Shown one piece after another: positions 1 through 8,741 of a stretch of 64,000 bases of DNA. Location: positions 1-64,000 of the forward strand of contig NZ_JAHXPQ010000009.1 of NCBI RefSeq assembly GCF_019391655.1, read 5' to 3'. The notes under the pieces were generated by a model. It searched no databases and was not told the DNA's origin. It worked only from the letters and a program-made list of their open reading frames with translations. The DNA comes from Mucilaginibacter rivuli (GTDB taxonomy: Bacteria > Bacteroidota > Bacteroidia > Sphingobacteriales > Sphingobacteriaceae). Both the position numbers and the translations under genes were made by a program. Numbering within the stretch: position 1 is the stretch's first letter; the number at the start of each line of letters is the position of its first letter.

Positions 1-15
1 ATACAGGGCGGCGGG

Positions 16-1469
16 TCAATCCTCGGGCTTCTCCTTCGCATCTGCCATGCGGACGATGCGGGGGTTGAATTGGGCGAGCACTTCTACCAGGCCGGCTTGC
101 GCGGCCATTACGGTATGGATGTCTTTGTAGGCCATGGGCGCCTCGTCAACGTCGCTGCCCATCAGGGTAATGCGCTTGTCGATAAGGTTGGCGGCAATGG
201 CGGCCTTATCCAGCGTTTTGAAGGCGGCACTACGGCTCATCAGTCGGCCCGCGCCGTGGCTTGCCGAGTTGATGCTGCTGGCATCGCCCTTACCGCGCAC
301 TACAAAACCGGGTGTGCTCATGCTGCCGGGGATGATGCCCAGCACGCCTTCGCCGGCCGGGGTAGCGCCTTTGCGGTGTACCATTACTTCGGTGCCGTCG
401 GCAAGGTGCTCGCGCCAGGCAAAGTTGTGGTGGTTTTCGATCCGCATGGCGGGCTGCAGGCCAAGGGCACGGGCTATTTTGTTGTGTATCTCGTGGTGGT
501 TGGCACTGGCGTACTCGCCGGCAAGGTTCATGGCTATCCAGTACTCCTGGCCCTCGTCTTTGTCGAGGTCGAGCCAGGCCAAATGTTTGGCTTCGGCAGG
601 GAGTTTGGTTTTGCTCATGGCTATACGGCTGTAATGGTCGGCCACCGAGCCACCAAAACCACGGGAGCCCGAGTGCGACAGCAAAGCCAGGTAGTTACCC
701 GCCGGGATGTTGGGTAGGGCGCCTTCGGCAATGGTTAGTTCGCCCCACTCTACAAAGTGGTTGCCGGTGCCGCTGGTACCGAGCTGGGCGTAAGCCTTAT
801 CCTTGAGCGAGCGGATGACCTTGGTTTCGCCCCAGGTTTTACTATCGAACAGGGAGCTATCAAAGTAGCTTTTGGTGGTGCATCCCATACCGAAATAGGT
901 ATTATCCAGCAACAGCTGTTGCAACTTGTCGGTTTGGGTATCTATCATCGCGGCAGGCAGATCGAAAATGCTGAGGCACATACGGCAGGCAATATCCACA
1001 CCCACCGCGAAGGGGATGATGGTATTGGCCGTGGTAGCCAGCACGCCGCCAATGGGCAGGCCGTAACCCTGGTGAGCATCGGGCATCAAAGCGCCGGCAA
1101 CAGCTATGGGCAGCTGTATGGCGGTACGCATCTGGGCAAGGGCGCCAACTTCGATATGCTCCAATCCCCATACGGGGAAATGGGCGATCTCCTGCTTGAG
1201 CGCGAAGGTGCTGCGTTCCTGCTTGACGAAGCGGCCCTCTTTACGGAGGTTGATGACGCTTTCGGCCAGGTTTTTAAACTTGCCGCCTTTTTTGAGGGCG
1301 TAGGGCATAGGGTCGGCAATGAGAGCTTCGAGGTTGGCGAGGATGGCAGGTTTATCCATTACGCCGTGCTTGAGCAGTCCGTTAGCCACGCGGCTAAAGC
1401 TGACGAGTATCTCGACGTCGTTGATGCCGAGGGCTTGAGTTCGTTGTTGGTTATTTTTTCCTTTTCCAT
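16..1469 (-). CDS. rtcB: RtcB-family RNA 3'-phosphate ligase, frameshifted near the N-terminus
   Basis: GTP- and Mn-dependent RNA ligase that joins 2',3'-cyclic-phosphate or 3'-phosphate ends to 5'-OH ends. The body shows the family hallmarks in order: GVDIACRM (metal-binding Asp/Cys loop), GTSGTGNHF, SHSGSRG, ENHHNFAWRE, GIIPGSMSTPGF and SASHGAGR, the last carrying the His that is guanylated. The uninterrupted frame runs 1389 to 16 but opens on an internal GTG inside a conserved stretch. Upstream, another frame starts with ATG at 1469 and reads MEKEKITNNELK. Restoring one G (complement of a C near position 1434) joins them as ELKALGINDVEILVSFSRVAN. I therefore place the ancestral start at 1469 and call a 1-base deletion. 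It may be a real inactivation or a sequence error. A WYL regulator lies divergently upstream. Confidence 0.88.
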
Positions 1470-1554
1470 AGGATGGTTGAATTGATATAATGATACAAAG
1501 AAATATGGTATGTGCGCAGTGTATTTGCGCAGTGGGAAATAATTTTTAATTTCG

Positions 1555-1642
1555 GATGTCGGATGTTCGATTTCGGATTTAAAAAATGGAAAGTCTCGAA
1601 ATCACAAACAAATCCGATATCGTAATTCGTAAATCCGACATC
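1555..1642. repeat. Imperfect inverted repeat of TCGGATTT motifs between rtcB and the WYL gene
   Basis: The left arm at 1555-1580 and the right arm at 1610-1642 are imperfect reverse complements built on GATGTCGGAT and TCGGATTT. The right arm ends 5 bases before the WYL start codon, so a transcript crossing it could fold up to the start. A related string, GATTTCGGATTT, recurs at about 56527 after eutB, which suggests a dispersed intergenic repeat family. Just before it, at about 1511-1534, is a short direct repeat of GCGCAGTG. Confidence 0.5.
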
Positions 1643-1647
1643 AAACC

Positions 1648-2691
1648 ATGCCTGTTAACCGCAATGCACTAATCCGCTACCGTACCATTGACCAGTGCCT
1701 GCAAAACCGTCGCCGGAAGTGGACGCTGGATGATCTGATAGATGCCTGCAGTGATGCCATTTATGAATACCAGGGGATAGATACCGGCGTGAGCCGTCGC
1801 ACTGTACAGGCCGATATGGAAATGATGCGCAGCAATAAACTGGGTTATGAGGCGCCCATTGTGGTGGTAGATAAGAAATACTACATCTACAGCGACAAGA
1901 ATTACAGCATTACCAATAGTCCGCTGAACCAGCAGGATATGCAGGTACTGAGCGAGGTATCGGGCTTGTTGAAGCAGTTTAAGGGTTTTAACCACTTTAC
2001 GGACCTGAACGAGATGGTGAGCAAGCTGGAGGATAAGATATACAGCCAGAAAACACAAAGCACACCTGTGATCGACTTTGAGAAGAACGATAATCTGAAA
2101 GGGTTGGAATGGATAGAGGTGATCCGTAAGGCAATTGTGGCGAAGAAAACGATTTACATTACTTATCAATCCTTCAAAGCCAGAGAAGCCAGCACGTTTT
2201 GCTTTAGCGGATACCTGCTTAAGGAATACCGAAACCGCTGGTTTGTTTTAGGGATGCAGCACAAGCGCAATGCGCACATTATGAATTTGGCCCTGGACAG
2301 GATACATGCCGTAGAAGAGCACGATGAACCTTACCGGGAGAATACTGAGCTTAACCTGGCTACTTATTATGATAATTGCATCGGGGTAACCAAATCTCCC
2401 GGCCAGCGCGACTGTGAGGTGGTGTTCTGGATAGATGCGGCTAATGCGCCCTATGTGGTAACCAAGCCTTTGCACCATACCCAAAAGCTGTTGAGTGAAG
2501 ATGAGACCGGTAAGATATTCAGCATTAAAGTAATACTGAATTTTGAGTTGGAGCGAGAATTATTAGGCTTTGGGGCCAAAATGAGGGTACTTGGGCCAAG
2601 AGTATTGGTAAAGCAGATAAAGGCGCAATTGAAACAAACATTGGAACAATACGATGCCATAAATACCATCACCTATAATGGTGATGGTTGA
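1648..2691 (+). CDS. WYL-domain transcriptional regulator
   Basis: 347-aa cytosolic DNA-binding regulator. Residues 1-70 form a helix-turn-helix with a DeoR/YafY-like look (SRRTVQADMEMMRS). Residues about 155-250 form a WYL ligand-sensing domain; the signature is RNRWFVLGMQHK, so the classical W-Y-L reads W-F-V. A further C-terminal (WCX-type) segment follows. WYL regulators respond to nucleic-acid or nucleotide ligands in several systems. The gene is divergent from the RNA ligase, so control of that ligase is a reasonable inference, but nothing in the sequence proves it. The last codons form a perfect 9-bp hairpin (2665-2673 with 2680-2688) without a T-run. Confidence 0.85.
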   Translation: MPVNRNALIRYRTIDQCLQNRRRKWTLDDLIDACSDAIYEYQGIDTGVSRRTVQADMEMMRSNKLGYEAPIVVVDKKYYIYSDKNYSITNSPLNQQDMQVLSEVSGLLKQFKGFNHFTDLNEMVSKLEDKIYSQKTQSTPVIDFEKNDNLKGLEWIEVIRKAIVAKKTIYITYQSFKAREASTFCFSGYLLKEYRNRWFVLGMQHKRNAHIMNLALDRIHAVEEHDEPYRENTELNLATYYDNCIGVTKSPGQRDCEVVFWIDAANAPYVVTKPLHHTQKLLSEDETGKIFSIKVILNFELERELLGFGAKMRVLGPRVLVKQIKAQLKQTLEQYDAINTITYNGDG

Positions 2692-2749
2692 TCATGTACA
2701 GATATAGCGGTTCAATTAAATAAGTTAGTCACTTGAAATCATTCATTAA

Positions 2750-2952
2750 ACAGGTTCAGCCAGTAAGGGCGCTATTGCAGCTTAACCAAAGCTTTTGCTA
2801 ACAAGTGGGCATCAAAAGGTGTAAATGTGAACGGCATTGCACCCGGCTATATCGCGACAGGCAATACCGACGCGTTACACGCTGATCCGGACAGGAGCAA
2901 ATCGATATTGGATCGAATAACCGCCGGCCGTTGGGGTGAAGTAGAAAATTGA
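2750..2952 (+). pseudogene. Remnant of an SDR dehydrogenase (KduD / gluconate 5-dehydrogenase type)
   Basis: Only the catalytic-helix-to-C-terminus part survives. One frame reads ASKGAIAA, then a 1-base loss turns the next Leu codon into TAA. The neighbouring frame continues TKAFANKWASKGVNVNGIAPGY, ATGNTDALHADPDR and ITAGRWGE, ending at TGA 2950-2952. ASKGAI (the region after the catalytic Tyr), VNGIAPGYIATGNT and the AGRWGE tail are typical of 2-deoxy-D-gluconate/gluconate short-chain dehydrogenases. The first ~150 codons, with the Rossmann GxxxGxG, are missing. It is not functional. Confidence 0.85.
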
Positions 2953-3299
2953 ATTAACTTATTGGAAATACATTAATTGGGTGAGTGCCTCAACTTAATA
3001 AGATTATATACTGAATATTGATTATGACGCGACTACTTATTGATGAAAAGTTAAATATATATAAATAAGGATACATTGTTTATTTTGATCGACACGCTAA
3101 AAAATGACAATCCAAAAATGTCATTAGGATCATAATATTTAACATGTAATAAAATATTTATAGAAATTTGTTTTTATTATTTATAAACCTAATATTTACA
3201 TAACTTAAAGATTGTGCAATATATTTTTTGAGTTTGTTGAAGACTGCTTTCCCCAGGTCAGACACAGGTTTTCCTTTTCCATAGGTCCTTATTATTAAC
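2953..3299. other. AT-rich intergenic region, no gene seen
   Basis: Roughly 350 bases rich in A and T between the SDR remnant and the secreted tail-fibre-like gene. I found no credible ORF or strong hairpin. It presumably carries the promoter of the downstream gene; I could not choose a promoter with confidence. Confidence 0.4.
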
Positions 3300-5475
3300 A
3301 TGAAAAAAACATTCATACTGGCATTGCTAATGCCTTGTTATTTCCCAGGTAAAAGCTCAGTATAATACTGAAGTTGTTTCTAACCCATCTATACCATTAT
3401 ATATTTATTTGGGTAGTTTACCTGAAAGTTCAGCAGGTAATTTACATAAGTTAAAAGTTGATGTATTAGGGGGAGCATGGGAGTCATTCTCTACCGGAGA
3501 AACTACGTTTTATATATCCAATAGAAACGGTTTAAAAATAGATCAAACTACGATGGGCAGTACCAGTGCAGGCCGGTACTCCCTACATGCTTATACCAAC
3601 TCGGGTAACGGTATGGATTTTTATTTATTAACAAATAACTATACGGCAATAGCGGTAAAATCATGTATGCTGGGTGGTGGCAATGCAACTCAGCTTATTA
3701 CAAATACATATTCTGCAAATGCCCCGAGCGGCGTTACCGAAATTACACCCTTAACAATCAATCCCATATTGATCACTAATGAATTAGGTAATATTGGGAT
3801 AAATACAGCTTTGCCGATAGATAAGTTTGACATAACCGGATCAACCGGAGGTAATCCCGGGCATGTGGTTTTTGGTGATGGAAATGTGTATACACCATAC
3901 ATGAAATTTTTTAAATGGGCAGGCAGTGGTAACATTTACCTGCAAACAACCATAGCAAACAGCCTTGATGTGAATGGCGGATTTTCTTTCCAAACAGGCA
4001 GCGGGGGCAATGTTATAGGCAGTGATGCTCAAACAACACGAATGGTAATAACACAGCCCGGTAATGTGGGAATTGGCACAATAGCACCCGGGTTAAAGTT
4101 CCATACCGATGGAGCAACCGGTTTTCCGGCAAGCTCAGGGACAACACAAACAGGTGTAATGCGGTTAGGTGTTACCGGCGGATATGGTTCAGTACTTGAT
4201 TTTGGTTCTAATGGTGTTTTAGGACAGGGGTGGATACAGTCGACAGACAGAAGTAATTTGGCTTTAAATTACCCCCTACTGCTAAATCCGAATGGAGGCA
4301 ATGTAGGCATCGGGACTAACAACCCCGGCGCAGGTCTTCAGGTTCAAAAAACATCCCAACTACAGCCTGCTATAATGATCGGCGGGGCATTTTCAAATGG
4401 TCCCCGGCTGCAGGTATATGGGCTGGATGCCGATTCGCAAGCATATATGGGCTTAGGCACGGATATGGGCGGAGGGCCTTATGAACACAGTGTTTACTTT
4501 CCCACAGGTCCTTCCTGGGGCCCTGGTAAATTAACTTTTGGTGATTATAATGGCTCACAGTATAATACCAGGATTACCTTATTGCAAAATGGCAATTTAG
4601 GTATCGGTGCAACGGGGCCCAATGTTAAATTGCAGGTGAACTCTAATAATAGCGGCACTGGTTATAACGATTGGATTACAGCAAATTTTGGTGCGGCGTC
4701 AGGAGACCGGCTTGTAGTTGGATTACTAGACGGAACAGCAACAATAGGCGCACATAATAACACACTCACTGCCTGGTCGGATATTTCAATAAATCCCTTC
4801 GGTGGACGGGTAGGCATTGGCACAAAAACGCCAAATGCCAATCTTGAGGTAAATACAAACACAATAATGGGTACGGGAGGCGATAAGTTTAATACCGCCC
4901 TCACCTTAATAAAAAACGGAGACGCCTATGGTATAGATTATCCTGCACTGGTAATAAAGCATAGCGGCAGCGGAGTGAATAGCTACGGCAACCCGGGGAG
5001 TGATAATGGTATTATTCAGATAACAGGATTTAATACCGGCGTATCAAACAAAGCTATTAACTCTAATAACAACTTTTATGTATTTACAAACGGTACGGTG
5101 GCTGTAAATGCAAGCCGTGTACCCACCGGCTATAATTTCGCAGTAGGTGGTAACGCCATAGCCGAGCAAATGACCGTTATGTTACAGGCCGATTGGCCCG
5201 ATTATGTTTTCGAAAAGGATTATGCCTTAATACCGCTAAAAGAATTGGGCGACTATGTAAACAAAAACCATCACCTCCCCGAAATCCCATTGGCTGCCGA
5301 AGTTAAAAAAGACGGCCTGAACCTGGGTGAGATCAATGGCCTGCTGGTTAAAAAAGTGGAGGAGCTGACCTTGTACCTGATCGAAAAGGAAAAAGAGATC
5401 AGGGAATTAAAAGCATCACAGGAAGAACGGCTAAAAAAGCTGGAGCAGCGCTTAGAACTTTTGGAGAAACAATAA
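3300..5475 (+). CDS. Secreted tail-fibre-like repeat protein with coiled-coil C-terminus, signal peptide frameshifted
   Basis: Long beta-rich protein with repeated NVGIGT / LGIGA motifs, each followed by 60-120 residues of Gly/Asn/Thr-rich sequence. The C-terminal module (about WPDYVFEKDYALIPLKELGDYV to the end) includes HLPEIP and a charged coiled coil (EELTLYLIEKEKEIRELK). This architecture is common in Bacteroidota secreted proteins that resemble phage tail fibres and probably trimerise. The continuous frame has only a TTG at 3409 as nominal start. An ATG at 3300 opens a signal-peptide-like MKKTFILALLMP in another frame, and the main frame upstream of 3409 reads KAQYNTEVVSNPSIPLYIYL. A frameshift between 3331 and 3355 therefore separates export signal and body. 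Function is unknown; a surface or extracellular structural role is inference. Confidence 0.7.
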
Positions 5476-5502
5476 CGTAAAAAACGGCAACCTATCCACC
5501 TT

Positions 5503-6564
5503 ATGAAAAAACTTTGGCTCAGCTTCCTATCAGGATTAATTTTCCTGAATTTTTCTTATGCTCAAAATACGGATCCATGGCCGTCAACCGGTCCGGTTGG
5601 CATAGGTACAACCAGCCCGGCATCAGGTCTTATGCTGGATGTTATTGGCAATGGTAGTTTCTCGGGCGCTTTATCATTGGGAGTAGGCGGAGCAGCAACA
5701 AATATTTTTCAGCAAACGCTGGCTCATAACTATTACGGAATTTCGGGTGTAAGCTATCCGGGTCAATTCAGGTGGTACGCATCTCCTAACAATTCGTTAT
5801 ATAAAGACAATGCCTTATTTCAATTACGCTCGTGGGATGCGGGAACAAATACAGAAAATACGATGGCCACTTTTACAGGTGGTGGAAACTTTGGTATTGG
5901 CACACTGCCTACAGGTGGCCGGTTACATGTGCTTGGTGCCGCGGGCCTTTCGCCGATTTACCTTGCAGGCGAAACTGTTGAGGGTGAATTTTTAACCGCA
6001 ACAAAATCAAATGGTGCTTATGCTACCCACTTCTACACTTCGGGCGGTAATAACGCGACAGATCAAGCCCTGAGAGTAGGAAATGCTCAAGGTAACGCAT
6101 TATTTACGGCATTATATAATGGGAATTTTGGCATTGGTACAACCACTCCTGCCACAATGTTGCATGTTACAGGAGGGGGGAGTGCTTATGGTAATATACT
6201 TACTAATGTAACACCAAGTCTTTACTCGAACGGTAATGCAAGTGGATTGGGATATGGATTGCTCAGTAATACCACATTTGCTAATCAGGGAGCATGGTCA
6301 GATATTGGTTTAGTACAGCAAACATCAAATGCAAATGATATTGCTGCCGGAGTACATCTGGCCATTTACGGATGGTACCAAAATAGCGGAACATCATTGC
6401 CAATATCATTAGGTGGCGGGTACGCGGGTATGACCCCATCGGTTTACATTGCATCGGGCGATGCTTACGGAAATGGCAATGTAGGTATTGGAACGATCAT
6501 ATTTGACTCCCCCCCGCTACCGCAAGCGTCCCCGCTTGTGGTAAACATGCTAAGTAGCGAGTAG
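5503..6564 (+). pseudogene. Truncated paralogue of the tail-fibre-like secreted protein
   Basis: 353 aa beginning with a clear signal peptide (MKKLWLSFLSGLIFLNFSYAQ), then the same GIGT-type repeats as the neighbour upstream (PVGIGTTSP, NFGIGTLPTGG, NFGIGTTTP, NVGIGT). It lacks the WPDYVF/HLPEIP coiled-coil module of that paralogue. The last ~20 codons are read through an inverted repeat bounding the downstream RAYT element, so the 3' end appears to have been replaced by it. The gene starts 28 bases after the first copy, suggesting a tandem duplication. The truncated product may still be exported; loss of the coiled coil should prevent oligomerisation if that module trimerises. Confidence 0.65.
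6515..6541 (-). repeat. REP-like inverted repeat, left copy
   Basis: 27-bp arm, perfect reverse complement of 7158-7184, with an internal hairpin (CAAGCG stem, 4-base loop). It is translated as the C-terminal tail of the truncated tail-fibre paralogue. Confidence 0.85.
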
Positions 6565-6594
6565 GTTAGTAGGACTATAGTTAACATTAAACCA

Positions 6595-7140
6595 ATGAGC
6601 CGCAACTATAAATTTCATAACCCGGAAGGTTTATATTTTGTAAGTTTTGCTACGGTTTTTTGGGTTGATGTATTTGTAAGGCGCATATATTTTGATTGCC
6701 TTACAGATAACCTGAATTATTGTGTTAAGGAGAAAGGGATGGAAATTTATTCATGGTGCATAATGCCGAGCCACGTGCATTTGGTTTTCAGGTCAAACTT
6801 AATTAAACCGGATGAACTGATAGGAGGTTTTAAATCTGTCACATCAAGAAAATTGATAGCTTTGATCGAAGAGAATATGCAGGAAAGCCGGCGTGAGTGG
6901 TTATTAAATTCGTTCAAAAAAGCAGGTGCAGCAAATTCAAATAATACTAAAAATCAGTTTTGGCAGCAGCATAATAAACCTATTGAATTATGGAGTGCAG
7001 CAGTGATACAACAGAAAATAGATTACATTCATAATAACCCGTTAATAGCCGGTTTTGTTGAAAATGATTATGAATATTTATACAGCAGTGCAAGGGACTA
7101 TTGCGGTACAAAAGGATTTGTTGATGTTTTAACTGCCTAA
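6595..7140 (+). CDS. REP-associated tyrosine transposase (RAYT), IS200-like HUH nuclease
   Basis: 181-aa single-domain Y1 transposase relative. The HUH metal-binding motif is visible in CIMPSHVHLVF (residues ~55-65). The nucleophile is probably the Tyr of QKIDYIHNNPLIAGFV near residue 144, followed by the family-typical YLYSSARDY. RAYTs cut and rejoin single-stranded REP hairpins and are usually domesticated, one copy per locus. The length is normal and I see no inactivating lesion. The flanking inverted REP pair supports an active or recently active unit. Confidence 0.9.
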   Translation: MSRNYKFHNPEGLYFVSFATVFWVDVFVRRIYFDCLTDNLNYCVKEKGMEIYSWCIMPSHVHLVFRSNLIKPDELIGGFKSVTSRKLIALIEENMQESRREWLLNSFKKAGAANSNNTKNQFWQQHNKPIELWSAAVIQQKIDYIHNNPLIAGFVENDYEYLYSSARDYCGTKGFVDVLTA

Positions 7141-7157
7141 TTATTACTTGCCTCAGT

Positions 7158-7184
7158 CCACAAGCGGGGACGCTTGCGGTAGCG
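7158..7184 (+). repeat. REP-like inverted repeat, right copy
   Basis: Perfect partner of 6515-6541. It begins 18 bases after the RAYT stop codon, with the same internal CAAGCG/CGCTTG hairpin. Confidence 0.85.
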
Positions 7185-7578
7185 AGGGGTAGTGCACTAA
7201 AACTGTTGGTATTTATTTACCGCCCCCGTGCTGGCGCACGCGTGCCGCGTGTGAAATAGTTGGTCAACTATGCAGCAGGAGTTTTTTATATCATAAACTC
7301 AAAAGCTCATATTTAAACAATGAGTAACTCATCAGAATTCAGAAGCCCCAAAAAATTTCTTACAATTCCCCCTTCCCGCCGGCGGAGGCACCAACAGGTT
7401 TTACTTATATTAACTTTATGTTTTACCGGGCGACAGAAAAGTAATAAGACTTATTGAAAAGAAGAATATCACTTAACAATAAGGTAATAGCTATCTGTTT
7501 TATTTGTAATAAACTTAAAACATGGCACAATTACCTTCCAATCCGGAAACTATCGTGAGTGCAGTATTTGCACTTTAT
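7185..7578. other. Intergenic region with GC-rich palindromes
   Basis: No gene seen. Small palindromes are present: GCACGCGTGC inside a GC-rich block at about 7221-7252, ATAGTTG-GT-CAACTAT at 7256-7271, and CCGCCGGCGG at 7376-7385. The GC-rich ones stand out against AT-rich surroundings and may be further REP-type repeats. The promoter of the following phosphatase gene is presumably near the right end. Confidence 0.45.
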
Positions 7579-8673
7579 ATGAAAAACATATCCCTTACAA
7601 TTTTGGCTTTGGTAATTGCCTCGCAGTTATTTGCTCAACAGCACAAAACTGAAAATGTAGTAATAGTAACGCTTGATGGCTTTCGCTGGCAGGAAGTTTA
7701 CCGCGGTGCTGATTCTGCCCTGGTAAACTCAAAGTATACCCAGGATAAGCAAGCGACACGCACAAAATATTGGGCAAAAACTGCTGCTGAGCGCAGGTTG
7801 CTGCTAACTCCTTTCTTTTGGTCGGCGCTGGTAAAGCAAGGCCAGTTTTATGGTAACAGGGATTTGGGTAGTAAAGATGAGGTGGCCAACCCGTTTCACT
7901 TTTCATACCCGGGTTATAATGAAATAGTGACCGGCTTTGCCGACCCGAGGATGAATACCAACGATGCAATTACTAACCCTAATATGAACCTGTTTGAGTT
8001 TTTAAATAAACAAAAAGGCTTTGAAAATAAGGTTGCCGCATTTGCATCGTGGGAAAGATTCCATCAAATATTTAATGTGGAACGCTCGGGCTTGTTGGTT
8101 AATTACGGGTATAAAAACCTGGATGTGCCGGGTATTAATGCACGCTTAGCGTATTTAAATGAAATACAATGCAAAGCGCCGCATTACCTTGGCGACTCAA
8201 CCCGTATTGATTTTTTAACCTGCGAATTTGGAAAGGAATATATGAAGCAGTTTAAACCGCGTGCATTGTATATAGGCCTTGATGAGGTTGACGATATGGC
8301 GCATGACGGTAATTACCAGTATTATCTGGATCGTATACACCAACAGGACGAATTTATTAAACAGTTGTGGGAATACATCCAATCAGACCCTTTCTATAAA
8401 AACAAAACTACACTTTTAATTACCTGCGACCATGGCAGAGGCGATACAAGTATAGAAGCATGGCGTGATCATGGTGCCAAAGTAGTGCACTCTGAACAAA
8501 CATGGTTTGCCATAGTAGGGCCCGATACACCTGCAGGTGGCGAAATGACGAATAGCACTACAACCTATCATAAGCAATTAGCCCAAACCATATCAAAACT
8601 GTTGGGGTTTGATTTTAAAGCTGCTGCCGGGCACGAAGTTGGCGACCCTATAGCTACGGTTACCAAACCCTGA
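7579..8673 (+). CDS. Secreted alkaline-phosphatase-superfamily phosphodiesterase/phosphatase
   Basis: 364 aa from the chosen start. Binuclear-metal hydrolase of the alkaline phosphatase / nucleotide-pyrophosphatase superfamily, probably periplasmic. The N-terminal metal ligand sits in VIVTLDGFRW just after the signal peptide, with the candidate nucleophile Thr/Ser in the following region. The C-terminal metal site is in LLITCDHGRGD and WRDHGAKVVHSEQ. The frame is open from 7522, but the ATG at 7579 begins a clean signal peptide (MKNISLTILALVIASQLFAQ), so I start there. Substrate unknown. It stands alone between the RAYT region and the convergent kdp operon. Confidence 0.82.
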   Translation: MKNISLTILALVIASQLFAQQHKTENVVIVTLDGFRWQEVYRGADSALVNSKYTQDKQATRTKYWAKTAAERRLLLTPFFWSALVKQGQFYGNRDLGSKDEVANPFHFSYPGYNEIVTGFADPRMNTNDAITNPNMNLFEFLNKQKGFENKVAAFASWERFHQIFNVERSGLLVNYGYKNLDVPGINARLAYLNEIQCKAPHYLGDSTRIDFLTCEFGKEYMKQFKPRALYIGLDEVDDMAHDGNYQYYLDRIHQQDEFIKQLWEYIQSDPFYKNKTTLLITCDHGRGDTSIEAWRDHGAKVVHSEQTWFAIVGPDTPAGGEMTNSTTTYHKQLAQTISKLLGFDFKAAAGHEVGDPIATVTKP

Positions 8674-8741
8674 CCTGGAAAAAGGTAAGCAACAAGTAAT
8701 AATTGCTATTTAAGGGAGTTTACCCAAACCTGTAACGTGTT

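Larger units (their letters stand above)
6506..7193 (+). mobile_element. RAYT element bounded by perfect 27-bp REP-like inverted repeats
   Basis: A RAYT gene sits between identical inverted repeats at 6515-6541 and 7158-7184 (27 of 27 bases). Similarity continues imperfectly to about 6506 and 7193. Each repeat contains its own hairpin, CAAGCG-GGGA-CGCTTG, as in REP sequences recognised by RAYT single-strand nucleases. The unit is about 690 bp and interrupts a tail-fibre-like gene. No target-site duplication was evident, which fits the IS200/RAYT class. Confidence 0.8.

Noticed and set aside
70..1485. Plus-strand frames of 166-242 aa opposite rtcB
   Set aside because: The minus strand encodes clear RtcB motifs throughout; these are antisense shadows.
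3341..3347. Heptamer TTTCCCA in the signal-peptide frame, considered as a programmed frameshift site
   Set aside because: It is in phase for a -1 shift, but the body of the gene needs +1, so a plain indel is the better explanation.
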